Origin: JAZDLO01 sp043801935
GTDB taxonomy: Bacteria > Actinomycetota > Thermoleophilia > RBG-16-64-13
Direction: 5' to 3'
Assembly (NCBI GenBank): GCA_043801935.1
Contig: JAZDLO010000212.1
Coordinates: 1-13,184 of the forward strand
DNA: 13,184 nt
Position 1 is the stretch's first letter. The number at the start of each line of letters is the position of its first letter. The notes beneath the pieces are model-generated. The model had not been told where the DNA came from, ran no database searches, and saw only the letters and a list, made by a program, of their open reading frames with translations. A program made the translations under genes and the position numbers. Below are positions 6,462 to 13,184 of the stretch, piece by piece.

Positions 6462-8267
6462 CTACCCGGCCAACCCCGGTGTTTTCAACAGATTCCAGAG
6501 GATCTGGGCCACCTCCCCCCGGGTAGCCGGCTGCCAGAGCCAACCAATGGGGTCGCCGCTGCCTTGGACGCCGTTCAGCAGTCCGTTGAACTCGGCCAAC
6601 CGGACATTGGAGCCATGGTCGGGATGGGAGAAGCCGTAGAAGAGACCCCACCCCGCGTAGCTTGCGTCCGGCGGTTGAAGCCCGGCCGTGTACTGTTGCG
6701 CGGCCCGGACCACCATGGTGATCACCTGAGCCCGGGTGATATTGCGATAGGGCCCGTAGTTGCCACCACCGATGCCCAAGGTGATGCCGTACTGTGCCGC
6801 CACGGCGATGTAGTTGTCGGGATAGAGTGTGGTGGGACCGCCCTTGCCGACATCAGCGAAGGTGCAAACGTTCGCTTCGGAGCAGGGGAAGCCCAGAGTG
6901 CCCACGATCATCTTGGCGAACTGCTGGCGGAGAACGTACTCTCCCGGTCCGAAGCTACAGTCCTCGTACCCGTCAATGACGCCGGCGTCGGCCATGCCTT
7001 CGATGGCATCATGGTAGGGGTGATTCGCGGGAACATCCGAGAACGTATTGGCGCCGCCACCGCTACAGCCGCCCCCAGGCTGGATCTTCACCAACCACAT
7101 GTCATCGCCGCCCGCACCAAATGAACCCGTGAGTCCCGCGAGCACGTAACCACCGTCCGCCGTACGTTTCCCATCCCACACGAATTCAGCGTTCCCGCCA
7201 CCGTAGACAAGCTCCCAGAGCTGGTCGCCGCTCGGGCTCAGCGTGAAGAGCCAAAGATCACCTCCGCTCTGGCCTTGTGGCCAAGTGACGCCCCCCACCA
7301 GATACCCGCCGCCGGGCAGCGCGAAGACCGCACCGGCGTAGCCATCCTCCACCCCTCCGTAGACCTTGCTCCACTGCTTCTTGCCGGAAGCGTCGGTCTT
7401 CACCACCCAGGCGTCAGCGTCGATGCCGCCAATATGAAATTGCTCTCCGGCGAGGATGTAGCCACCGTCACCGGTTTGCTCGACAAAGTGGAACGCGCCA
7501 CGGACAAGCGGACTGGGATGGTCATAGGTCTTGGCCCAGGTCAGGTTGCCGCCCGCGTCGGTCTTGCGGAGCCAACCCTCGTTCGACCCGAACGTGTTCG
7601 TGTCTCCGGCAAGAGCGAAGCCGCCGTCCGCTGTGCGGATGAGAGCCTCCACGCTCTCAAACATCCCTCCGCCGAAGGTGGGGAAGGCGCGGCTCCACTG
7701 CTGCTTGCCGGAGGCGTCGGTCTTGAAAAGCCAGACGTCGTGGTCGGTGCCGCTCGTGGAGTCCACCTTGCCGGTGATCACATACCCGCCGTCCGGTACC
7801 TGGATGATGTGGTTGACCAGATCATAGCGTCCGTCGCCAAGGGTCTTGCTCCACTGCTCGTTGCCCGAGGCGTCCGTCTTGATGAGCCAGTTCTTGCTCG
7901 TTTCCGGAAGCCCCGGCGTGTGGCTGCTCGCGATTATCGCGTACCCGCCGTCGGCGGTCGGCACCACGTCACTGGCTGAGTTCGAGGCGCCCTTGTCGAC
8001 GGTGGCGCTCCACAGCCAGTTACCGGAGGCGTCCGTTTTGACCAGCAGGGCGGCAGAAACCTGATTCCCGAGCTCCTTCGTGCCAAAAAGGATGTACCCG
8101 CCGTCCGCAGTCTGTTCCACAGACCGCGCCCCCTCGTCGCCGGAGCCTCCGTAGGCGGCCGACCACTCTACGCTCGGGTTGGTGGCGGCCACGGCGATGC
8201 CCGCGGTCGACAGTAGAATGAAGGTCGCGCACAACGCGACCAGGACGTTCGTCCTGGGAATGCTCAT
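6462..8267 (-). CDS. Secreted seven-repeat (beta-propeller-like) protein with three SLH domains
   Basis: A 601-residue exported protein. Residues 1-27 form a signal peptide (basic start, hydrophobic core, cleavage after AVA). Seven repeats of about 52 residues follow, marked by TADGGY-type turns near 53, 104, 157, 212, 265, 317 and 369, each with a VKTDASG-x-x-x-WS strand 20-30 residues later. Seven such units fit a seven-bladed propeller. A GGGCSGGG linker near 400 leads to three SLH domains (about 408-455, 468-520 and 538-595), with NITRAQVITMVVRAA and ATRGEVAQILWNLL as clear SLH helices. The SLH part should bind cell-wall polymer, so the propeller is shown on the surface; its ligand is unknown. 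The ATG at 8267 follows a GGGAGGAG site; the open frame reaches 8420 but the signal peptide places the start here. It is transcribed divergently from the CAT-fold gene. Confidence 0.9.
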   Translation of the reverse strand: MSIPRTNVLVALCATFILLSTAGIAVAATNPSVEWSAAYGGSGDEGARSVEQTADGGYILFGTKELGNQVSAALLVKTDASGNWLWSATVDKGASNSASDVVPTADGGYAIIASSHTPGLPETSKNWLIKTDASGNEQWSKTLGDGRYDLVNHIIQVPDGGYVITGKVDSTSGTDHDVWLFKTDASGKQQWSRAFPTFGGGMFESVEALIRTADGGFALAGDTNTFGSNEGWLRKTDAGGNLTWAKTYDHPSPLVRGAFHFVEQTGDGGYILAGEQFHIGGIDADAWVVKTDASGKKQWSKVYGGVEDGYAGAVFALPGGGYLVGGVTWPQGQSGGDLWLFTLSPSGDQLWELVYGGGNAEFVWDGKRTADGGYVLAGLTGSFGAGGDDMWLVKIQPGGGCSGGGANTFSDVPANHPYHDAIEGMADAGVIDGYEDCSFGPGEYVLRQQFAKMIVGTLGFPCSEANVCTFADVGKGGPTTLYPDNYIAVAAQYGITLGIGGGNYGPYRNITRAQVITMVVRAAQQYTAGLQPPDASYAGWGLFYGFSHPDHGSNVRLAEFNGLLNGVQGSGDPIGWLWQPATRGEVAQILWNLLKTPGLAG

Positions 8268-8435
8268 GACTCCTCCCGGTCCTTGTGCCGAGCCGACCGA
8301 AAGTTCAAGGCCACCCGACGGCGTGGGTCTCTTGTTTCTTAACCCTACCAGACGATGCTGCGAGTGTGAACCCAGCACTGCCTGGGCCGGGGGAAAAGCT
8401 CCCTGCATCGCGATCTGCATGGGCAGTGGAGATAC

Positions 8436-8462
8436 GGCACCGGGATTTTGAATCCCGGTGCC
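8436..8462. promoter_or_regulatory. Perfect 12-bp palindrome between divergent genes
   Basis: ggcaccgggatt (8436-8447) and aatcccggtgcc (8451-8462) form a perfect 12-bp stem around a TTG loop. It lies 58 bp before the GTG of the CAT-fold gene and 169 bp before the SLH-protein start, in a 253-bp divergent intergenic region. No gene ends here, so an operator or a 5'-leader hairpin is likelier than a terminator. A weaker stem (CCCAG/CTGGG, 8371-8386) lies nearer the SLH gene. No other element was recognised in 8268-8520. Confidence 0.5.
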
Positions 8463-8520
8463 CGGGTATCAGAGGTAATGAGCGGCTGTGTGCTGCCGCC
8501 ACACTGGAGGGTAGCCTTTC

Positions 8521-10143
8521 GTGGCTGAGCGCGTAAGAATGAGGAGACTCGTTGACCGGTGGAGCTACTCAGCCCTCGCCTTCCTGGCGGCTATCAAATT
8601 ACTTCAATTGCTGCGGAGGCTCGGTCTTCATCCTCGACAGGACGGGTTCCGCCGGGCCACCCGGGCCTTCTTCCAGTCCCAGGAAGCTCACCCTTGTATG
8701 GCGGCCTTTGGGCTGGATCTCGCGCAGCCGTCGATCATAGGGGACCATCCCGAAGGTCGGATCGCCTGCGACCAGACGGTCAGGCACCTGCGAGGATTCC
8801 TGGCCTCGCGCCCGGACATGCAGAACTGCCTGCGCTGGGGAAGGCTTCAGGCCAAGATCGTGAAGCGGACCACACTGGACTTGGTCCGAGCGGATTATGC
8901 AGGAGACGGGGGCTTGATCGAGATCCGACCCTTCCTGGACCCAGATCTGCCCATCCGCGACTTTGACCCGGATGAGACCAGCGCCGTATGCGACGCGCTC
9001 GTCCACGCCTACAATCGGACGCGCGTCTACCCAGACAAGCGCCGTCCTCTCGGCTTAAGGCGCGACCTGCTCCAGCGGGTCAAGACGAATGCCGGAAGGT
9101 CCCGGGCTGCCAAACGAAATGCTCTGCACCTTGCTGATCGCCTGCTGAGCGCCGTCTGGATCGACTTCGAGACACTGCCGGCGGGTAACACGCATGGAGA
9201 CCGAGTCGATCCTCGCATCCGCGTACAGCCGCCGCCTCTGCGCGAACGCATGGGTCCGGGTCCTGGCGGTTTCGTCGTCACGGCCCGGATACACCCCTAC
9301 CTGGAAGCCGTCGATCTCTGGTTCCAGTTCCACCACGCCTTGTTCGACGGTGTCCCCTTCGCGGAGATGCTCACCGACTTGGAGCAGCGGTGGGGCGTCG
9401 TCGCGCCGCTCCTGCTGCCGGCCCCGGAGCCACCGACAAGCCCGCGACAGTCGATGCGATGCTCAGAGCCGAGGGCAGAGGAATCTTGGGTGGTGCAAGA
9501 CTGGCTCGATTTCCGCCCACTGCTGACACAGCGTGGGCACCTGAAGGCGCGGCTGGCTGAGCGCCTCAAGGACGAGGGGGTCAGTACAGTCGGCCTTATG
9601 ATCTGGAATCTCGCCCACCTCGCAGCGTTCGAGGACGTCAAGTTCACTGTCGTGCTCGACGTGCCCGCCGCTCAGGGACGGGAGCGTACTCTCGGAATCG
9701 CACCGATCAGACCGGCCGCGTTCTTCGACCACCGCGATCCCGAGGCCGCATTCCTCGCCTTCAATAGGGAGCTTGCGCGACGCATCCAGGGCACACGAGA
9801 GCGAAGGAGCGAGTCCTACGAGCTGGTGGAATCGATCGCCCTGCTGCCGGCGTGCCTCTATCCATACGCTCTGGCGCTTCTTGGAGCAGGGATCAGGGAG
9901 TGTGTCGGGACTCTCGGCATCTCTGTGATCCGCGAGACGGCGGTGGTTATCGCTGCCCAGGGCGACATACATGTCGACGGCTTTCTGGGTATAGGCCGGT
10001 TCGATCTACCGGCCGAGAACGGAGGACAGGTGGCTGTCGTGATGGTGAAAGGCCCGCCCGACAAGATCGACGGCTATCGGCAGGCCATACATGCGGTGAT
10101 GGATCCGGATCGAGCGACCGGAGGCGCGCGGAGGCGATCTTAG
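8521..10143 (+). CDS. CAT/condensation-fold acyltransferase-like protein, substrate unknown
   Basis: A 540-residue protein of unusual length. FQFHHALFDGVPFAEML (268-284) contains HHxxxDG, the catalytic signature of chloramphenicol acetyltransferase, 2-oxoacid dehydrogenase E2, NRPS condensation and wax-ester-synthase-type acyltransferases. In these families the second His is the general base for acyl transfer from CoA or a carrier protein. The C-terminal third (GTLGISVIRE, 463-472, then IHVDGFLGIGRFD) has the strand pattern of the second half of that fold. The N-terminus has one weak hydrophobic stretch (about 15-32), which may be membrane-associated. No lipoyl, carrier or adenylation domain is present. 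The GTG at 8521 follows GGAGG (8506-8510) by 10 nt. The stop shares bases with the stop of the convergent MDR gene. The acyl donor and acceptor cannot be named. Confidence 0.72.
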   Translation: MAERVRMRRLVDRWSYSALAFLAAIKLLQLLRRLGLHPRQDGFRRATRAFFQSQEAHPCMAAFGLDLAQPSIIGDHPEGRIACDQTVRHLRGFLASRPDMQNCLRWGRLQAKIVKRTTLDLVRADYAGDGGLIEIRPFLDPDLPIRDFDPDETSAVCDALVHAYNRTRVYPDKRRPLGLRRDLLQRVKTNAGRSRAAKRNALHLADRLLSAVWIDFETLPAGNTHGDRVDPRIRVQPPPLRERMGPGPGGFVVTARIHPYLEAVDLWFQFHHALFDGVPFAEMLTDLEQRWGVVAPLLLPAPEPPTSPRQSMRCSEPRAEESWVVQDWLDFRPLLTQRGHLKARLAERLKDEGVSTVGLMIWNLAHLAAFEDVKFTVVLDVPAAQGRERTLGIAPIRPAAFFDHRDPEAAFLAFNRELARRIQGTRERRSESYELVESIALLPACLYPYALALLGAGIRECVGTLGISVIRETAVVIAAQGDIHVDGFLGIGRFDLPAENGGQVAVVMVKGPPDKIDGYRQAIHAVMDPDRATGGARRRS

Positions 10144-11141
10144 GTGAGCTCTTCGGGATGCAGGACCAACTTGCCCAAGACCTCGCCGGACTCGATCATC
10201 TCGTGCGCTCGTCGAGCCTCGGACAGAGGCAGCACCTTATAGATAGGCGGATTCAACGTGCCCTCGGCCATGCGGGCGAGAACCTGCCTCTTCATCTCCC
10301 TGAATCCTTCGGGGTCGGTATCGTGAACATGGATCGAGAAATAGCGCAAGCCGTAGCAGTATTCGCACCGGCTCTGGAGAATGTGGATGATCTCCTTGTC
10401 TTCGGGATAGCCGCCTAAGAAATTGTAGAGGACGATCTGACCGTAGGTGGCCAGCATGTCGAACTGGCGACAGAACCGTGGGCCGGCCACCTGGTCGTAG
10501 ACATAGTCCACGCCGCGGCCGTCGGTGAGCTTCTTGACCATGGCCACATCGTCATCTTCCTTATAGTTGAAGACGTCCCCAACGCCCAGCCCCCGCAAAT
10601 ACTCGCACTTCTCATCGGTGCTTGCGCTCGCCACGATATTCATCTTCTTCAGCTGTGCCAACTGGATGACCGCGGTACCCACGCCGCCGGCCGCCCCTCC
10701 CATGTAGAGGCTCTGACCCTCCTTGGCTTCGACGATCTGATTCAGGAGACCCCAGGCGACGAAGTAGTTGAAAGCAGCTGCCGCGGCATCGAAATCCGTC
10801 CCCTCAGCCATCGAGACCACATCAGCCGCGTCGACCGCCATGTATTCCGCATAGGTGCCGTAGCAGGCCATGTGCAACACGTGGACCGGCTCGCCGATGG
10901 TGAATCCGGTGACGCCCGGGCCGAGAGCCTCGATGCGGCCGGCCATTTCGTAGCCTAGGGTGACAGGAAAGGGGGCGGTGAGCCATTGGCAGCGGCCAGT
11001 GCGCACCCGCCAGTCCGCCTTGCAGACACCGGCGGACACCATCTTCACCAGCACCTGACCCTCGCCGGGGGTCGGCATGGGTAGATCGACATACTGCAGT
11101 ACTTCCGGGCCGCCGAACTCCTCGAACACGACAGCTTTCAC
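10140..11141 (-). CDS. Zinc-independent MDR enzyme, quinone-oxidoreductase type
   Basis: A 333-residue medium-chain dehydrogenase/reductase. The N-terminal GroES-like domain begins MKAVVFEEFGGPEVLQYVDL, and the Rossmann motif GGAAGGVG (148-155) binds NADPH. VDYVYDQVAG is the usual conserved segment after the cofactor domain, and the C-terminus ends with LSEARRAHEMIESGEVLGKLVL. The zinc-binding catalytic set of alcohol dehydrogenases is absent, as in quinone oxidoreductase and crotonyl-CoA or enoyl reductases. It should reduce a quinone, enal or enone with NADPH in the cytoplasm; the substrate is not known. The start is the GTG at 11141, set by AGGAG 8 nt upstream and by the family N-terminus. 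The open frame runs on to 11315 without family sequence. Its TAA overlaps the TAG of the convergent CAT-fold gene within TTAG. Confidence 0.92.
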   Translation of the reverse strand: MKAVVFEEFGGPEVLQYVDLPMPTPGEGQVLVKMVSAGVCKADWRVRTGRCQWLTAPFPVTLGYEMAGRIEALGPGVTGFTIGEPVHVLHMACYGTYAEYMAVDAADVVSMAEGTDFDAAAAAFNYFVAWGLLNQIVEAKEGQSLYMGGAAGGVGTAVIQLAQLKKMNIVASASTDEKCEYLRGLGVGDVFNYKEDDDVAMVKKLTDGRGVDYVYDQVAGPRFCRQFDMLATYGQIVLYNFLGGYPEDKEIIHILQSRCEYCYGLRYFSIHVHDTDPEGFREMKRQVLARMAEGTLNPPIYKVLPLSEARRAHEMIESGEVLGKLVLHPEELT

Positions 11142-11233
11142 GATGCACACTCCTAGGTTCGGCGCTTTCTGCCCGGCCAAGATCTCGAGTGGGGCCGCAC
11201 GGGCGACCTGTAAAGGCGGCCACGGACACATGT

Positions 11234-11250
11234 TCCCGCGGGCTGCGGGA
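11234..11250. other. Short hairpin upstream of the MDR gene
   Basis: TCCCGC (11234-11239) pairs with GCGGGA (11245-11250) over a 5-nt loop, about 95-110 bp upstream of the minus-strand GTG. In the 303-bp space 11142-11444 this hairpin and the small ORF at 11362 are the only structures I can point to. No promoter could be placed. Confidence 0.25.
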
Positions 11251-11361
11251 TCGTGCAAGGCTTGTGCTTTGATACCTTCCCATCCGGGTATATCGCGGTA
11301 GAAGGACTGCCACAACGTTTCCCCGGCGTTTCTCGAGGGATTTGAGCAAAGGAGCAGGACG

Positions 11362-11448
11362 ATGGCGCGTTACATTGCAGAACGCGGGCGATCTCTCCCT
11401 TCGGCCGCCCGGGGCCTAGTCCGCCGGGAATCGGAGGAAATCAAGTGA
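11362..11448 (+). CDS. Putative 28-residue leader peptide coupled to the rhodanese gene
   Basis: An ATG at 11362 with AAAGGAG 7 nt before it opens a 28-codon frame that begins MARYIAERGRSLPSAARG and ends with TGA at 11446-11448. That stop overlaps the GTG start of the rhodanese lipoprotein (GTGA, 11445-11448), the classic layout for translational coupling. The ribosome site of the downstream gene (GGAGG) lies inside this small frame. The peptide is basic and shows no signal sequence, Cys run or repeated codon that would suggest classical attenuation. It could be a true small protein, a coupling device or a chance frame; the combined ribosome site and exact overlap favour translation. Confidence 0.45.
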   Translation: MARYIAERGRSLPSAARGLVRRESEEIK

Positions 11449-11900
11449 AACCTCTCTTGCTCCTCGCCGCGCTAGTGGTACTCACCCTTCCGCTTGGCGC
11501 CTGCTCCAGTGCCCCAGATGCCACCCCTTCGACCGCGATCGGTCAGGGGGTGGGACAGCTTGTCCCGGTGGAGGGCGGAGGCCAATACACCGACATCCTT
11601 CCCCAGGAACTGAACACCATGCTGGAGAGCAAGGACTTCTTCTTCGTCAACGTGCACATCCCGTATGAAGGCGAGATCGAAAGGACGGATGCGTTCATCC
11701 CGTTCGATGTGGTCGAAGCGCGTCTGGACGAATTCCCTGAGGCTCGCGACGCCAAGATCGTGCTGTATTGCCGCAGTGGGAGCATGAGCGCCACCGCCGC
11801 CCGTGCTCTGGTGAAAGCGGGCTTCACCAACGTCTACAACCTCGATGGCGGATTCCGGGCCTGGGAGGCTGCCGGATACACCTTGCTCCAGAACCAATGA
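11445..11900 (+). CDS. Rhodanese-domain lipoprotein
   Basis: A 151-residue exported lipoprotein. Residues 1-19 are a signal peptide with lipobox LGAC, giving a lipidated Cys20, so the mature protein sits on the outer face of the membrane. The rhodanese domain spans about 48-148. The active loop is CRSGSMS with Cys109, preceded by IVLYC and followed by LDGGFRAWEAAGY, all typical of single-domain rhodaneses. Such enzymes carry sulfur as a persulfide on the cysteine. An extracytoplasmic location points to sulfur handling or redox sensing at the surface rather than cytoplasmic sulfur transfer (inference). The usual DVR motif is VNVHIPYEGEI, so one surface loop differs. The GTG start has GGAGG about 7 nt before it and overlaps the stop of a small upstream ORF. 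The M24 gene follows 93 bp downstream. Confidence 0.92.
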   Translation: MKPLLLLAALVVLTLPLGACSSAPDATPSTAIGQGVGQLVPVEGGGQYTDILPQELNTMLESKDFFFVNVHIPYEGEIERTDAFIPFDVVEARLDEFPEARDAKIVLYCRSGSMSATAARALVKAGFTNVYNLDGGFRAWEAAGYTLLQNQ

Positions 11901-11964
11901 GCCATGCGACGGTCCCGGGGAAGGTTGGCATCTGGCCGGTCGCCAGAGCCGGGCTCCCGCGTCG

Positions 11965-11979
11965 CCCAGGAACCCTGGG
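11965..11979 (+). other. Small hairpin before the M24 gene
   Basis: CCCAGG (11965-11970) and CCTGGG (11974-11979) form a 6-bp stem with an AAC loop just upstream of the purine-rich ribosome site of the M24 gene. It may affect translation or be chance. Confidence 0.22.
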
Positions 11980-11993
11980 AGGAAGAGGAGAAT

Positions 11994-13184
11994 ATGGAGG
12001 ATCCGCGCGACAGACTGACCACATCCATCTCCACGGCCGAGCTCGAGCGTCGATGGAAGGCCAGCCGCGAGATGATGCGGGCGAACGGTCTCGACTTCCT
12101 CCTGATGCGCCAGGATGAGGAGTTCCTGGGCGGGTACGTCAAGTGGTTCAGCGACTTCTCCGCGCGTCACAGTTATCCCTTCACCGTGATCTTCCCTGCA
12201 GATGATGAGATGACGCTCATCACCTGCGGCGGCACGTCTCCCGCCGACCCTTTCCCCCCGCAGTGGGCTGTGCGCGGGGTGAAGAGCAGACTGGGCGCCC
12301 CCTACTTCGAGTCGGTCCACTACACGAGTACCTACGACGCGGAACTCGCGGTAGGCGTGCTCAAGGAGAAGAAACGAGCGACGATCGGTCTGGTGGGAAG
12401 ATCCTACATCCCCGTCACTTTCTACGAGTATCTGGAGAAACACCTCGACGGGTGGACGTTCGTGGATGCGACCGACTGGATCGACCAGATCAAAGTCATC
12501 AAGAGCTCCGAAGAGATCGAACTCATCAAGAAGACGGCAGCGCTCCAAGACGAGGCTATCGAGCACGTGCGAAAGTCCCTAAGGCCCGGCCGGAGGGATT
12601 TCGAGATGTTGGCGGAGGCGCAGTACTCCGTCGTCACCCAGGGTAGCGAGCGCCAACTGATCCTTGTCAATTCGGGCCCGCGGGGGACCCCCGTTCCCTA
12701 CACGTTCCGCCACTTCCAGAACAGGGTGATCAAGGAAGGCGACCAGTTCTCCCTCCTCATCGAGGTGAACGGTCCCGGTGGGTTCTACACGGAGATCGGG
12801 AGGATCTTCTCCATCGGAGAGCCATCACAGGAACTGCAGGAGGCCTTCGCGGTGGCGCTGGAAGCTCAGGAGCTGAACCTCAAGATGCTGAGGCCGGGAG
12901 TCGGCCCGAAAGAGATATTCGAGGCGAACAACCGGTTACTGGAGCAACGCGGGTACCTGCCGGAGCGGCGGCTCCATGCCCACGGCCAAGGGTACGACCT
13001 CGTGGAGCGACCTCTTATCCGTCCGGAGGAACCGATGAAGCTCGCCGCGGGGATGAACCTCACGGTCCATCCGGCAGCGACGAACGAGCGGGTCTGGGCC
13101 GCGGTGTGCGACAACTATCTTGTGACGGAGTCCGGCGTCGGTCCCTGTCTCCACAAGACTCCGAAGGAGATCATCGTCGTGTAG
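11994..13184 (+). CDS. M24-family (creatinase/aminopeptidase P fold) protein with altered metal ligands
   Basis: A 396-residue protein with the two-domain layout of creatinases and prolidases. A creatinase-like N-terminal domain (about 15-165) is followed by the linker DQIKVIKSSEEIELIKKTA (164-182). The pita-bread catalytic domain (about 183-396) carries HAHGQGYDLVERP (328-340) and DNYLVTESG (373-381). Standard M24 metallopeptidases use Asp, Asp, His, Glu and Glu. Here the matching places appear to be Glu (E257 or nearby), Glu267, His330, His359 (LTVHP for xxIEP) and Cys372 (VCDNYLVT for EDTxxVT). It may thus be a metal-independent hydrolase like creatinase, a protein with a different metal site, or inactive. 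The substrate is unknown; a peptide or amide C-N bond is the family norm. The ATG at 11994 follows GGGAGGAAGAGGAG. An in-frame ATG at 11904 has no ribosome site and would add 30 Arg/Glu-rich residues. The gene ends with the window. Confidence 0.85.
   Translation: MEDPRDRLTTSISTAELERRWKASREMMRANGLDFLLMRQDEEFLGGYVKWFSDFSARHSYPFTVIFPADDEMTLITCGGTSPADPFPPQWAVRGVKSRLGAPYFESVHYTSTYDAELAVGVLKEKKRATIGLVGRSYIPVTFYEYLEKHLDGWTFVDATDWIDQIKVIKSSEEIELIKKTAALQDEAIEHVRKSLRPGRRDFEMLAEAQYSVVTQGSERQLILVNSGPRGTPVPYTFRHFQNRVIKEGDQFSLLIEVNGPGGFYTEIGRIFSIGEPSQELQEAFAVALEAQELNLKMLRPGVGPKEIFEANNRLLEQRGYLPERRLHAHGQGYDLVERPLIRPEEPMKLAAGMNLTVHPAATNERVWAAVCDNYLVTESGVGPCLHKTPKEIIVV

Noticed and set aside
7275..7979. Plus-strand open frame (234 codons) inside the SLH protein gene
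   Set aside because: It is a shadow of the repeated propeller codons; its own internal similarity comes from the antisense repeats.
8268..8435. Possible c-di-GMP or other riboswitch in front of the SLH gene
   Set aside because: I looked for the conserved GEMM-type core on the minus strand and could not match it; only short ordinary stems were found.
8436..8462. Possible tRNA T-arm (gattttgaatc looks like a T-loop)
   Set aside because: The loop lacks TTCRA, the stem is a full 12-bp palindrome, and no acceptor, D or anticodon arm fits around it.
11472..12566. Minus-strand open frame (364 codons) across the rhodanese and M24 genes
   Set aside because: It is antisense to two genes with clear active-site motifs and spans their intergenic region, with no motif of its own.
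1..13184. CRISPR array, insertion sequence, prophage, tRNA or rRNA
   Set aside because: No regularly spaced direct repeats, transposase or phage motifs, cloverleaf or rRNA signature were seen on either strand.

Overview
The window is 13.2 kb of moderately high-GC bacterial DNA. It carries eleven clearly supported protein genes, one plausible small leader ORF and one acyltransferase relic. Most starts have a clear GGAGG-type ribosome binding site, and GTG and TTG starts are common. The best taxonomic hint is the three SLH repeats of the surface protein at 6462-8267. From memory, that style is common in deep-branching, often anaerobic or subsurface Actinobacteriota (Geothermincolia-like). This placement is tentative because there is no rRNA or tRNA here. 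No CRISPR array, IS element, phage gene or tRNA was seen.

Layout. (1) 2-2164, plus strand: the 3' part of a protein of the UGSC (seleno)protein-associated family, then a thioredoxin-reductase-like flavoprotein 15 bp downstream. (2) 2158-3875, minus strand: an Asp/Glu/hydantoin-racemase-like protein with both catalytic cysteines, and an NADPH-dependent-FMN-reductase-like flavoprotein. The racemase gene converges on the reductase gene with a 7-bp overlap. (3) 4204-5475, plus strand: a small desulforedoxin-like cysteine protein and a PAS-GGDEF diguanylate cyclase whose PAS domain carries three cysteines. (4) 5655-6032, plus strand: a small protein of unknown function, ending at a hairpin. (5) 6081-6461: no intact gene, but a decayed C-terminal piece of an acyltransferase-3 membrane protein. 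(6) 6462-8267, minus strand: a secreted seven-repeat, probably beta-propeller protein with three SLH anchors. It diverges from a CAT/condensation-fold acyltransferase-like gene (8521-10143), and a perfect 12-bp palindrome lies between them. (7) 10140-11141, minus strand: a zinc-free quinone-oxidoreductase-type MDR enzyme whose stop codon overlaps the acyltransferase stop. (8) 11362-13184, plus strand: a possible 28-codon leader ORF coupled by a GTGA overlap to a rhodanese lipoprotein, then an M24 (creatinase/aminopeptidase P fold) protein with altered metal ligands.

Taken together, the window is rich in thiol and flavin chemistry: UGSC-associated protein, TrxR-like protein, FMN reductase, Fe(Cys)4-type protein, rhodanese and MDR reductase. 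It also carries two enzymes of a kind seen in amide or amino-acid breakdown, a racemase and a creatinase-fold protein. A shared pathway is inference only. The parts most worth attention are the UGSC/TrxR-like pair with its non-standard reductase, the Cys-protein/PAS-GGDEF pair, the orphan CAT-fold protein, the M24 protein and the coupled leader ORF.
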